Assembly (NCBI RefSeq): GCF_018127745.1
Contig: NZ_CP072333.1
Coordinates: 1,240,001 to 1,304,000 of the forward strand
Source: Porphyromonas sp. oral taxon 275
Lineage (GTDB): Bacteria > Bacteroidota > Bacteroidia > Bacteroidales > Porphyromonadaceae
Length of the DNA: 64,000 bases
Direction of reading: 5' to 3'
Shown: positions 36,960 to 45,577 of the stretch, piece after piece
Layout of the letters: every line of letters begins with the position of its first letter
Position numbering within the stretch: position 1 is the stretch's first letter
The notes under the pieces: generated by a model
The model's input: only the letters and a program-made list of their open reading frames with translations
What the model was told of the DNA's origin: nothing
The model's database searches: none
Position numbers and translations under genes: made by a program

Positions 36960-39353
36960 TTAGTGCCCGAGGTGCACGCGTAGCTTGGCGTAGAGGGCAC
37001 GCCCAGCCTTCTGGAGACTATAGTTATCGTATAGGGCTGCATCGGTCAGATTGCGGCACTCGAGGGAGAGCGCATAGCGCTCCCGAGCCAAGGAGAGCGT
37101 CATGGTGAGGTTGTGCGCGAGCTGGTCGGGCACGAGGAAGTCACGGGCGTTCACCCCGAGACGCTCGGAGTAGAAGGTGAAGGCACGCGTATACTGGTTG
37201 TCGTAGCCTAGGCTCAGGAGGGAGCCCTCGCCGAGGATCCCCTTTCTCCTGAGGCTAAGCTCGAGGCCTCCGAAGGAGTAAGGGAGGTTAGGCATACGAT
37301 GCTTGTAGCCCACGTTGGGCAGGCCACTGGTCGGGTCGGTGGGCAGGGCATCGCGTACGTCCATCAGCGTGTAGTTCCCCCCGAGGCTTAGCCAGTCGGC
37401 ATAGTCGTAGTGCAGGCCGAGGTTGAGCCCACGGGTATGGACGCGGCCGTAGTTGATGTAGCTAGCGCCCCAGTGCCCGCCACCATTATTCTGCACCGTA
37501 CGCTGGATGTAGTCCCGGGTATCACGCCAGATCAGTCCCCCCTCGAGGAGGAGCTGATGCAGCGCACCGAGGCGATGGCTCCAGCTCGCATTGAGATTGA
37601 GGTTATGGCTGTACTCGGGGCGCAGTCCTAGCTTGCCCTGATCGAGGTCATTGTCGCCGAAGAGCTCCGTGATCGAGGGCAGTCGGTAGGCGCGCTCATA
37701 GGAGGCCTTGAGCTGCCAGCCACGGCCCAGCTCGGCCGAGCTCGCCAATCCGTAGCCGAAGGTACTGGTCGCATAGCTGTGACGGACGAACTGACCCTGC
37801 AGCCCCGTCGTCGCTATAGCCCCCGAGACACGCTGCAGGTAATGCTTCGCGAAGAGCGTCATCCCGAGCCAGCCCTGAGGGCGCAGCTGCAGCGAGAGCC
37901 CCGTGACGCCCTTAGCCGTTCGATCGGGGATATCTGTCCCCACGGCCTGGCGCGCCAGCAAGGAGCTCGTCTCGCGGGTGAAGTGACTGAACTGATGGCT
38001 CAGCTTGAGCGCTGCGCCCGACCTCAGACGCAGCAGCGAGGATAGGGAGGCCGTCCAGGTACGCTCATCGTCACGATTGTGCGCATAGCCCTGCTCCCCG
38101 AGCCCCAGGCCGAGCTCACGCTCTCCGCGCCAGTTGTACTTATAGGCCGTGGTATCGATGAGGGTACTGCGCGCCTGCGTGTAGCTCGTCATCAGCGTCA
38201 GATCCAGGCGCCCATCCAGCAGCTGGCGGCGTACGTACTCCAGCGTGGGGGACCAGCTGTAGCCACGGCGATGACGCTCGCCGAAGACGATGCTCTGCCG
38301 CACGCCCGTCTGGATCTCCTTGTAGTACTGAGCATAGCGCAGGCTCAGCTGGAGGCGATCTGCCCAGGGCTGGCGCTGCAGACCGAGCTTGGCAATCACC
38401 GCCTCATTATGATAGGTATCGTGGAAGCGCTGCACGTGCTCCACGCGGTCTAGGTCGATTGTCCCCGAGGCGAAGTCCTGCACGGGCGTGTCGACCCAGT
38501 AGTTGTTGCGCGAATAGTTCTGGAAGGCCTCGACTCCGAAGAAGCCAGCTTGCCCCAGGCGTCCCCCCACGCTGAGCGTCGAGCGATGCGTAGCGAAGGA
38601 GCCTGCCGCGTAGGAGGCGTCGACATACCAGGGACGCGTGCGCTGTGAGGTGACGATATTGATCACACCCCCGATAGCGTCCGTAGCGAAGTCCACGGGG
38701 ACTACCCCTCGGTAGACCTCGATGCGCTCGGCATAGCTGATGGGGATATTATTGAGGCCGAGGCTCCGCCCTAGTCCCTCCTGTGGGATACCGTCGATGA
38801 AGACCTTGACATGCTTGCCGCTGAAGCCGTCCAGCGATACATTCGTATCCGAGCCGACCCCGCCCGTCTGACGCACCTTGACGCCTGGCGCTGCAGCGAG
38901 GACTTCGCTTAGGCTCTTGGTCGAGGAGCGATAGGCGCGGCTCTCCAGCGTCACGGCGTTATACGGCGATCGCTGCAGACGCCCTATTCCTCGGGCTACG
39001 ATCTCTACGCCCTCCAGCTGGCGGCTGCTGGCCACGAGGCGGAAGTCTAGCTGTAGCTCAGGCGTGCGCGTCGTCAGCACGAGCTCACGCTGCTGGCTCT
39101 GATAGCCTAGCGCAGAGACGCGCAGGCGGTAGCGCCCCTCGGGGAGCTGCAGCTGATAGCCCCCCAGCGAGTCTGCTACGGCGCCCCGTCGGCTTCCCTC
39201 GAGCTGCAGGCCAGCGTAGGGGATAGCCTGCCCCTCTGTGGTGAGCACTCGGCCGCGTAAGGTCACGAGGCCTTGCGCCTCGGCTAGGGTCGGGACTAGG
39301 AGAAGCAAGAGGAGGAAGTATGGGGCTAGGCCGCGCTGGAGGAGATGATGCAT
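36960..39353 (-). CDS. TonB-dependent receptor (XusA-like)
   Basis: An outer-membrane active transporter of about 797 residues. From ATG 39353 there is a signal peptide (LLLLLLVPTLAEAQ) and a carboxypeptidase-D-like domain (LVTLRGRVLTTEGQAIPYAGLQLEG). A plug domain follows with VRQTGGVGSDTNVSLDGFSGKHVKVFIDGIPQ. The 22-strand barrel ends in LRVHLGH. The frame continues to ATG 39389, but that codon overlaps the -7 box at 39387-39394, so the 39353 start is chosen. It is the first gene of the xus-like operon. Confidence 0.9.
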   Translation of the reverse strand: MHHLLQRGLAPYFLLLLLLVPTLAEAQGLVTLRGRVLTTEGQAIPYAGLQLEGSRRGAVADSLGGYQLQLPEGRYRLRVSALGYQSQQRELVLTTRTPELQLDFRLVASSRQLEGVEIVARGIGRLQRSPYNAVTLESRAYRSSTKSLSEVLAAAPGVKVRQTGGVGSDTNVSLDGFSGKHVKVFIDGIPQEGLGRSLGLNNIPISYAERIEVYRGVVPVDFATDAIGGVINIVTSQRTRPWYVDASYAAGSFATHRSTLSVGGRLGQAGFFGVEAFQNYSRNNYWVDTPVQDFASGTIDLDRVEHVQRFHDTYHNEAVIAKLGLQRQPWADRLQLSLRYAQYYKEIQTGVRQSIVFGERHRRGYSWSPTLEYVRRQLLDGRLDLTLMTSYTQARSTLIDTTAYKYNWRGERELGLGLGEQGYAHNRDDERTWTASLSSLLRLRSGAALKLSHQFSHFTRETSSLLARQAVGTDIPDRTAKGVTGLSLQLRPQGWLGMTLFAKHYLQRVSGAIATTGLQGQFVRHSYATSTFGYGLASSAELGRGWQLKASYERAYRLPSITELFGDNDLDQGKLGLRPEYSHNLNLNASWSHRLGALHQLLLEGGLIWRDTRDYIQRTVQNNGGGHWGASYINYGRVHTRGLNLGLHYDYADWLSLGGNYTLMDVRDALPTDPTSGLPNVGYKHRMPNLPYSFGGLELSLRRKGILGEGSLLSLGYDNQYTRAFTFYSERLGVNARDFLVPDQLAHNLTMTLSLARERYALSLECRNLTDAALYDNYSLQKAGRALYAKLRVHLGH

Positions 39354-39386
39354 TGACGTAATGGGTCTCAATTCGGTAAAGCGCCG

Positions 39387-39394
39387 CAAAGATA
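39387..39394 (-). promoter_or_regulatory. -7 box of the xus-like operon
   Basis: TATCTTTG on the minus strand, exact consensus. A transcript from here begins near 39380, so the receptor must start at ATG 39353. I could not see a clear Fur box. Confidence 0.65.
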
Positions 39395-39609
39395 AGAGTC
39401 TGACCTACGCGCCGCAATCACCGAAGATAGGTATTTCCCCTTCGCAGCGCTACAATATAGTAGGTAGGCCGATCCCGCTACTTCGGCCGCAGCACGCTCG
39501 CACGCTGCGAGCGACAGCCCTTATGGAAGTCGCTTTGGGGATACTTCACCGGGGTAGAGGTACGGGGAGGTGAGCCCCTCAGCCTCCTGCCCCTTAGCTC
39601 GAGCGCCTA

Positions 39610-39705
39610 TGAGGGATATCAGTCAGCGCCGTGAGGGATACCAGTTAGGGGGGCTGAGGGATATCAGTCAGCACCCTCGAGGGATATCCCTCACAGAGGC
39701 GAGGG
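39610..39705. repeat. 22-bp dyad array D (4 units plus a half)
   Basis: Units start at 39610, 39632, 39655 and 39678: TGAGGG-ATAT-CAGTCA, TGAGGG-ATAC-CAGTTA, TGAGGG-ATAT-CAGTCA and the near-palindromic CGAGGG-ATAT-CCCTCA. A left half (CGAGGG) follows at 39700. Spacing is 22, 23, 23 and 22. Confidence 0.85.
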
Positions 39706-39780
39706 ACAAGGCCGAGCAGCACGCCCAGCAGGCCGTGGGGACGGCGCTAGCGCTTTGGCAGGACATTGAGCGTTTTTTAG

Positions 39781-39788
39781 TAGCTTTG
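39781..39788 (+). promoter_or_regulatory. -7 box of the DUF4831 gene
   Basis: TAGCTTTG matches TAnnTTTG, 51 bp before ATG 39839 and about 85 bp after array D. Confidence 0.6.
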
Positions 39789-39838
39789 TATAACGAACTT
39801 ACTAGTATAATGCACGCCTTACACAAGGCCATCATGAT

Positions 39839-40942
39839 ATGAGACGTCTTTTGCTGGGCCTCGTGGCCCCTCTTACCCTCGCCAGCCTCGTAGCGTCGAC
39901 CGAGCTGGCTGCGCAGACGCGCGTCAAGCGCTATGATGTGACCAAGGAAACGGACTACGGTATCGTCTACCGCCTCCCCGAGACACAGCTGAGCTTCGTG
40001 CTCGACGTGCGCGAGCAGCACTATCAGCCTGGATCCCTAGCAGCCTACGCCGACAAGTACCTAGGGCGCAGGGTGGAGGGCGAGCCTCAGCACAGCTACC
40101 GCCTCGAGTCAGCGCGCGCCGTCCTCACAGGGATCCCCGACGAGACCCAGCAGTTCCTCATCGCCTTCGACCGCAAGACGGTGGCGCCCTTCGTCCTACT
40201 CACCGACAAGGGCATCCTCTACAGCATCAACGGCAGCGAGGAGCTCCCCGCGGACCAGGCCCAGCAGATCCCCCTGACGCAGCTACGCTCGGAGCAGCTG
40301 CCCGACCAGACTGCCCCTGCCCTGCCCCGCGAATACAGCCAAGCGGGCACCCGCGCCAGCCGCGCCGAGATCGCAGCGAACTATCTCTACGAGCTGCGTG
40401 AGTCCTCCATGAACGTCCTCACGGGCGCTGTCGACAACATGCCCAAGGACGGCGAATCCATGCGCCTTGTCCTCGACCGCCTACGCCATGAGGAGGCCCG
40501 CACCCTGCGCCTCTTCGCTGGCGACACGACCCAGCGCCTCGTCGCGCACCGCATCGACTACCTCCCCACGGGTGAGGATCTCGAGGCCTACACGCTGGCC
40601 CGCTTCTCCCCCAGCCTCGGGCTGCTGGAGCCCTCCGACCTACGCGGCACGCCCATCACCCTCTCCATCAAGGCCCTCGAGCGCGCCGATGAGCTCGACG
40701 AGAAGGCCGAGCGCCGACACGAGAAGCAGCTGGAGCATAGCATCGTCTATTGCCGTCCAGGGCTCGCCCTCGTACGCCTCAGCTGGGAGGGCAAGACGCT
40801 CCTGCAGGAGAAGGTCCCCCTGACGCAGCTCGGCGCACTGCAGGCCCTAGCGCCCAAGATGCTCAACCTCAACCAGGGGAAGACCACCTCGATCTACCTC
40901 GACACCCGTACGGGAGCCGTGCGCCAGATCAAGCAGGAATAG
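39839..40942 (+). CDS. DUF4831-family exported protein
   Basis: A 367-residue protein with a signal peptide (ending TELAAQ, residue 29). The family-like start KETDYGIVYRLPETQLSFVLDVREQHYQPGSLAAYADKYLG (about 39-80) matches my memory of DUF4831, a Bacteroidota family of unknown function. The mid region (NYLYELRESSMNVLTGAVDNMPKDG) is also typical. It is 55 bp before the POT transporter gene and could share its transcript. Confidence 0.8.
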   Translation: MRRLLLGLVAPLTLASLVASTELAAQTRVKRYDVTKETDYGIVYRLPETQLSFVLDVREQHYQPGSLAAYADKYLGRRVEGEPQHSYRLESARAVLTGIPDETQQFLIAFDRKTVAPFVLLTDKGILYSINGSEELPADQAQQIPLTQLRSEQLPDQTAPALPREYSQAGTRASRAEIAANYLYELRESSMNVLTGAVDNMPKDGESMRLVLDRLRHEEARTLRLFAGDTTQRLVAHRIDYLPTGEDLEAYTLARFSPSLGLLEPSDLRGTPITLSIKALERADELDEKAERRHEKQLEHSIVYCRPGLALVRLSWEGKTLLQEKVPLTQLGALQALAPKMLNLNQGKTTSIYLDTRTGAVRQIKQE

Positions 40943-40997
40943 ACCAGGCATCACTGCACCAACCATACTAACTCACACCTATCAACAACTAACGTCT

Positions 40998-42557
40998 ATG
41001 TTCAAAAATCATCCTAAGGGACTGCTCGCAGCCTCGCTATCCAATATGGGCGAGCGCTTCGGCTTCTACATCATGATGGCGATCCTTACGCTCTTCATCT
41101 CGGCCAAGTTTGGTCTATCGGAGAAGACGACGGGCATCATCTACTCGGCATTCTATGCCTCGATCTATCTACTGGCGCTCGTCGGGGGGATCATAGCGGA
41201 CCGCACCAAGAACTACAAGGGGACGATCATAGCTGGCCTCATCCTCATGGCAGTAGGCTACGTGCTCATCGCCATCCCCACCCCCACCATCGTAGAGAGC
41301 ATCACGCCCTACCTCACACTGTTCTGCGTCGGGCTGGCGGTCATCGCCTTCGGTAACGGGCTCTTCAAGGGCAACCTGCAGGCACTGATAGGCCAGCTCT
41401 ACGATGACCCTCAGTACTCCAAGGTCCGTGACGCGGGCTTCCAGATCTTCTACATGTTCATCAACGTAGGGGGGATCTTCGCGCCCTTCGTCGCAGTGGC
41501 TATCCGCAACTGGTGGCTCAAGGCCAATGGCTTAGCCTACAACGCCGACCTGCCTGCCCTCTGCCACGACTACCTGCAGCATGGGGAGAGCATGAAGCCC
41601 CAGGCGCTGGAGAACCTCAAAGAGCTCGCGACCCGCGTGCCCCTGGATGGTCAGACCTTCGCCAGCACCAAGGACTTCGCCCAGAGCTACCTGAGCGTCT
41701 TCTCTGAGGGCTTCCACTACGCCTTCGCCGCAGCGATTGTGATGATCTTCGTCTCCCTGGTCATCTTCTTCGTCAACAAGTCTCGCTTCCCCAATCCCGG
41801 GCAGAAGGCAGTGGCTAGCACTGACGGGTCGAAGCTGAGCCGCGAGGAGATCAAGATGAGCGCCCAGGAGGTACGTCAGCGCGTCACAGCACTCTTCGCC
41901 GTCTTCGCCGTCGTGATCTTCTTCTGGATGTCCTTCCATCAGAACGGCTTCTCCCTCTCCTACTTCGCCCGTGACTACGTGGATCTCTCGACGATCCGCA
42001 TTGACCTCGGCTTCACCGTGATCCAGGGGGCCGAGATCTTCCAGGCGGTCAATCCGATCTTCGTCGTCCTGATGACGCCCGTGGTCATGGCCATCTTCGG
42101 CGTGCTTGGGCGTAAGGGCAAGGAGCCCTCGGCACCACGCAAGATCGCCATCGGGATGGGTATCGCTGCCCTGGCCTACGTCTTCCTCTCCTTCGTCTCC
42201 CTTGACCTGCCGGGCAAGGAAGCCCTTGCGGACATGTCGGAGGCCGCCAAGGAGGGCATGCGCCTGACGCCTATGGTGATGATCGGGCTGTACTTCATCC
42301 TCACCGTGGCCGAGCTCTTCATCTCGCCCCTTGGGCTCTCCTTCGTATCCAAGGTAGCACCTCCCCACATGCAGGGGCTGATGCAGGGCTGCTGGCTCGC
42401 TGCTACGGCGATCGGGAACTCCCTGCTCTTCATCGGTGGGATCCTCTACACCTCGCTACCCCTCTGGGCCTGCTGGCTCTTCTTCGTGGTGGCCTGCGCC
42501 ATCTCGATGTTCCTGATGCTCGCCATGCTCAAGTGGCTGGAGCGCATCGCTAAGTAA
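40998..42557 (+). CDS. POT/PTR-family proton-coupled peptide transporter
   Basis: A 519-residue major-facilitator protein with about 12-14 membrane segments, importing di- and tripeptides with protons; this fits an asaccharolytic, peptide-using lifestyle. Visible family features are the N-terminal SNMGERFGFYIMMAILTLFIS (ExxER-like, about 15-35), the early signature ADRTKNYKGTI, and FGNGLFKGNLQALIGQLY (PTR signature). A large loop between helices 6 and 7 is rich in charge. A strong terminator follows. Confidence 0.92.
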   Translation: MFKNHPKGLLAASLSNMGERFGFYIMMAILTLFISAKFGLSEKTTGIIYSAFYASIYLLALVGGIIADRTKNYKGTIIAGLILMAVGYVLIAIPTPTIVESITPYLTLFCVGLAVIAFGNGLFKGNLQALIGQLYDDPQYSKVRDAGFQIFYMFINVGGIFAPFVAVAIRNWWLKANGLAYNADLPALCHDYLQHGESMKPQALENLKELATRVPLDGQTFASTKDFAQSYLSVFSEGFHYAFAAAIVMIFVSLVIFFVNKSRFPNPGQKAVASTDGSKLSREEIKMSAQEVRQRVTALFAVFAVVIFFWMSFHQNGFSLSYFARDYVDLSTIRIDLGFTVIQGAEIFQAVNPIFVVLMTPVVMAIFGVLGRKGKEPSAPRKIAIGMGIAALAYVFLSFVSLDLPGKEALADMSEAAKEGMRLTPMVMIGLYFILTVAELFISPLGLSFVSKVAPPHMQGLMQGCWLAATAIGNSLLFIGGILYTSLPLWACWLFFVVACAISMFLMLAMLKWLERIAK

Positions 42558-42590
42558 GCCCACGAGCACCGAGCACATGCACCTCGAGCC

Positions 42591-42641
42591 GCCGCAGCAC
42601 GACACGTACTCCCCCCCCCTGGAGACGTGCTGTGCTGCGGC
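42591..42641 (+). terminator. Terminator of the POT transporter gene
   Basis: A 17-bp stem with two mismatches (42591-42607 with 42625-42641), 34 bp after the stop. Confidence 0.75.
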
Positions 42642-42738
42642 GCTCTATATATATCCTCATCGGCAAGGACTGGCTACCGAATAGCTTAGCCTCTCGCCCC
42701 GCTAGCGGCCCTGGCGCTAGCCTGTCACTTAAACACCT

Positions 42739-43740
42739 ATGACCCTAGACATCACCGAGCTCAAGCAGCGCGTCCTCGACGGCGGCAGCCTGAGCCCCGA
42801 GGAGGGCTATGCCCTACTCACCCACCCCGACAAGGAGGCCCTCTACGAGGCTGCCCACGAGCTGACCGAGCACTTCCTCGGCAAGGCCTTCGATACCTGC
42901 TCCATCATCAATGCCAAGAGTGGCAACTGTCCCGAGGACTGCAAGTGGTGCGCCCAGAGTGGGCACTACGCCACGGGAGCCGAGCGCTACGCTCTGGTCA
43001 GCCCCAGCGCCTGCGTGGCACAGGCAGCCTACAATCACAAGCAGGGCATAGGGCGCTTCTCCCTCGTGGCGAGCGGACGACGCCAGACGGACAGCGAGAT
43101 CAAGCAGATCGCCATCAGCTACCGCGCCATCAAGCGCGCCGTACCCGAGATGAAGTGCTGTGCCTCGCTCGGGCTGCTGAAGGAGCACCAGCTGCAGGAG
43201 CTCTTCGAGAGCGGCGTGACCACCTACCACTGCAATATGGAGACCGCCCCCAGCTACTTCGCTCAGCTCTGCACGACACACACCCAGCAGGACAAGGCCG
43301 ATACCCTCGCTGCCGCCCGTCGCGTAGGCATGCGCATCTGCTGCGGGGGCATCCTCGGGATGGGTGAGACGCTCGAGCAGCGCGTAGAGCTAGCCTTCTA
43401 TCTACGGAGCCTCGGTTCGGAGAGCATCCCGGTGAACATCCTCCAGCCCATCGAGGGGACGCCCCTCGGCAAAGCCTCTCCGCTGACGCCCGACGAGATC
43501 CTCTCCGCCATCGCCCTCTTCCGCTTCGTCAACCCCAAGGCCTTCCTCCGCTTCTCGGGTGGACGCGCCCAGCTCAGCCCCGAGCTGCAGCGCCGTGCGA
43601 TCTATGTAGGGATCAACTCCGCCATCACGGGCGATCTCTTGACCACCATAGGGCAGCAGGCGCGGCAGGATATGGCGATGATCGAGGAGTGCGGCAAGGA
43701 GAACTGCGCTCAGGACTGGGAGGTCAGCTACGACTACTAA
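42739..43740 (+). CDS. bioB: Biotin synthase
   Basis: A radical-SAM enzyme that inserts sulfur into dethiobiotin. The 333-residue protein has the radical-SAM cysteines C64, C68 and C71 (CPEDCKWC) with an adjacent NAKSGN, plus further conserved [12 protein letters not shown] and the [10 protein letters not shown] arginine region. The length is typical. No other biotin gene is nearby. A perfect bidirectional-type hairpin follows. Confidence 0.95.
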   Translation: MTLDITELKQRVLDGGSLSPEEGYALLTHPDKEALYEAAHELTEHFLGKAFDTCSIINAKSGNCPEDCKWCAQSGHYATGAERYALVSPSACVAQAAYNHKQGIGRFSLVASGRRQTDSEIKQIAISYRAIKRAVPEMKCCASLGLLKEHQLQELFESGVTTYHCNMETAPSYFAQLCTTHTQQDKADTLAAARRVGMRICCGGILGMGETLEQRVELAFYLRSLGSESIPVNILQPIEGTPLGKASPLTPDEILSAIALFRFVNPKAFLRFSGGRAQLSPELQRRAIYVGINSAITGDLLTTIGQQARQDMAMIEECGKENCAQDWEVSYDY

Positions 43741-43786
43741 GCGCAGGGACGGCTCTTCGTCACCGACCTTCCCCCCCAAGCAATAT

Positions 43787-43816
43787 CCCCCGATAGCTCC
43801 ACGGAGCTATCGGGGG
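43787..43816. terminator. Terminator of bioB
   Basis: A perfect 13-bp stem (43787-43799 with 43804-43816), followed on the plus strand by GTATTATTT. Confidence 0.8.
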
Positions 43817-44167
43817 GTATTATTTAGGACGACTACGAGCCCGATGCAAGGCGGACAGAATGGCCCTTCTTCTCCGCCTCGAGGGCGAACTTAAAGCTAG
43901 TGTAAGGGAAGCAAGCCCACGCCCTCCCGCGAGGGAAAGTAGCGGCCGAGCAAGCCACGAGCCTACCCCCAGCCCCGCGAGGGATATCCCTCAGCGCCTT
44001 CCACTGATATCCTTCAGCCTCGTCACTGCCGTCCCTCAGCGCGCTGACGGATATCCCTCAGCGCGCCTCCCCTAGCGCGGCAGCCCGCTGAGGCCTGTAC
44101 CCTCCTTCGCTTTAAGGCAAGGGCTAGGCGGGAGCACCCTAGGCTGCCCCCGCCTGCCCCCAAAGCA
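43817..44167. other. Convergent bioB/thiamine kinase intergenic region
   Basis: Contains dyad array E with its leader between two terminators; no promoter or gene is seen. Confidence 0.7.
43978..44060. repeat. 22-bp dyad array E (4 units)
   Basis: Units start at 43978, 44001, 44023 and 44045: CGAGGG-ATAT-CCCTCA, CCACTG-ATAT-CCTTCA, TCACTG-CCGT-CCCTCA and TGACGG-ATAT-CCCTCA. They have reverse orientation. A leader CCTCCCCTAG (44066-44075) follows five bases later. This array lies between convergent genes, so no promoter is near. Confidence 0.85.
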
Positions 44168-44203
44168 GCGCCCCCGCTAGCTCTAGAAAGCTAGCGGGGG
44201 CGC
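44168..44203 (-). terminator. Terminator of the thiamine operon
   Basis: A perfect 15-bp stem (44168-44182 with 44189-44203) with a CTAGAA loop, downstream of the thiamine pyrophosphokinase stop. Confidence 0.8.
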
Positions 44204-44250
44204 GGTATTGAGGCTAGGAGGTTAAGCGGTCGGGCAGCGCCGCTCGGTGG

Positions 44251-44922
44251 CTAGAGGTTCGCCACGTAGAGGAGTAGCGGCCGCTCCGCCTCGAGGTAGA
44301 CCTCGGGGGCGGTGGCGCAGTTCAGCGAGCCACTCGACAGCTCCGGCAGCGTGTGCGCCTCCAGCGGCCAGCGTACGCCGCGGAAGGTGAGCGGCTGGCG
44401 GTAGAAGTCGAAGACCGAGAGCTGCTGGCCAGGCTCTACCTCCACCAGCGAGGGCTCGGTGATGAGGAGGAAGTAGCCCTCGTCGGTCAGCATCACGAGC
44501 TCGTCCACCAGTGGGGCGTAGGTCGGCAGCAGCACCAGGTTCGCCAGCAGGTGATCCTCACGCCCTCCGCTGGCCCCGAGCAGCGTGATGGCGCTTGGCC
44601 CGTAGCTGGCATGGAGGTAGCGCATGGTCTTCGTCAAGTCGTTGGTCTCCTGGTCGGGACTATGGTGCGTACGATCCGCGAGGAGCTGCCTCAGCTCGGG
44701 GGCAGTGGAGTCGAGGTCACCCACCACGGCGTCGGGTAGGCGCTCGGTGTACTGCCTGAGCTTGTTCACCCCACCATCGCAGCAGGTGAGGCTATAGCCC
44801 TCGGCGCCCGCCACCCAGCGGTCGATGAGCGCTAGCGGCAGGGGTGCCTGGGGGAAGGCGCCGTTCGCGAGGACAATGCGCTTGGCCAGCGTCTCGAGGC
44901 TATAGCGTGGGTAGTGCTTCAT
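44251..44922 (-). CDS. Thiamine pyrophosphokinase
   Basis: Converts thiamine directly to thiamine pyrophosphate with ATP. From ATG 44922 the protein has 223 residues, with YSLTCCDGGVNKLRQY and the catalytic/Mg motifs DAVVGDLDST and DQETNDLTKTMRYL, plus a C-terminal vitamin-binding beta domain. A longer frame to 45099 overlaps the upstream transporter gene and is not used. The ATG overlaps the transporter stop (ATGA), so translation is coupled. It is the third gene of a TPP-riboswitch operon. Confidence 0.92.
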   Translation of the reverse strand: MKHYPRYSLETLAKRIVLANGAFPQAPLPLALIDRWVAGAEGYSLTCCDGGVNKLRQYTERLPDAVVGDLDSTAPELRQLLADRTHHSPDQETNDLTKTMRYLHASYGPSAITLLGASGGREDHLLANLVLLPTYAPLVDELVMLTDEGYFLLITEPSLVEVEPGQQLSVFDFYRQPLTFRGVRWPLEAHTLPELSSGSLNCATAPEVYLEAERPLLLYVANL

Positions 44923-45536
44923 CGGGCTGCAGCTGTAGCGTCCTGCTCCTTCATCAAGAGCGACCACTTGCGGTAGCCGAAGAAGGAGACGACGAAGTTC
45001 GTCAGGTAGACCAGCATCGAGAGGTAGTCCTCGGCCGCCCACAGCGAGATGATGCCGGCGGCGTTGGCCACGATCCAGCAGAGCCAGTGCTGGCGCCACT
45101 TGCGCCCCATCCAGATCATCCCGACGATGGAGGAGACCGTCAGGAGGCCATCAGCCCAGGGGATGCGCCACTCGGGGAGATAGTTCGTCCCCAGCGCGAT
45201 GAGGAGGCCGTAGAGGGGGCCCGAGAGGAGGAGCGTCCAGCCGAGCGTGCGGCGTGGGATGTCCGTGATGGGCAGCTCCTCGGCCGCCGTGCTGGGCCTA
45301 CGACGCAGCCAGACGAACCAGCCCCAGGCGCTCGTCACCAGGTAATAGACGTTGATGGCGAGCATCCCGTAGAGGCGCGCCTCCCAGGCGATAGGGATCC
45401 ACAGCAGGGGCAGGATGATGCCCACAGGCCACAGCCAGATGCTGGCGCGGTACTCCAGCACGAGCCAGACGAGGGAGATGCAGATGGTGACGAGCTCCAG
45501 CGGATGACTCGCCAGATAAGGGAGCACTTGGTCCAT
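44919..45536 (-). CDS. pnuT: PnuC-family transporter, probably thiamine (PnuT-like)
   Basis: A 205-residue inner-membrane protein with about seven hydrophobic segments from MDQVLPYLASHPLELVTICISLVWLVLEY onwards. It includes WLWPVGIILPLLWIPIAWEARLYG and a C-terminal AEDYLSMLVYLTNFVVSFFGYRKW. It belongs to the PnuC fold, which usually carries nicotinamide riboside. Its place between a TPP-riboswitch TonB receptor and thiamine pyrophosphokinase fits the thiamine-transporting PnuT subgroup described by comparative genomics. ATG 45536 is chosen because the upstream part of the frame overlaps the receptor gene. Confidence 0.85.
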   Translation of the reverse strand: MDQVLPYLASHPLELVTICISLVWLVLEYRASIWLWPVGIILPLLWIPIAWEARLYGMLAINVYYLVTSAWGWFVWLRRRPSTAAEELPITDIPRRTLGWTLLLSGPLYGLLIALGTNYLPEWRIPWADGLLTVSSIVGMIWMGRKWRQHWLCWIVANAAGIISLWAAEDYLSMLVYLTNFVVSFFGYRKWSLLMKEQDATAAAR

Positions 45537-45577
45537 AGGGGAAGGGGAATAAGGGTAAGCAGTAGCTACGCGAGCCG

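Larger units (their letters stand above)
39354..39838. other. Divergent receptor/DUF4831 intergenic region
   Basis: Contains the xus-like promoter, dyad array D and the DUF4831 promoter; no gene is seen. Confidence 0.7.

Noticed and set aside
39354..39389. ATG 39389 as start of the TonB receptor
   Set aside because: It overlaps the exact -7 box, so the transcript begins downstream; ATG 39353 precedes a normal signal peptide.
44923..45099. Longer N-terminus of the thiamine pyrophosphokinase
   Set aside because: It overlaps the transporter gene in another frame and does not resemble the family; the ATGA-coupled start fits.
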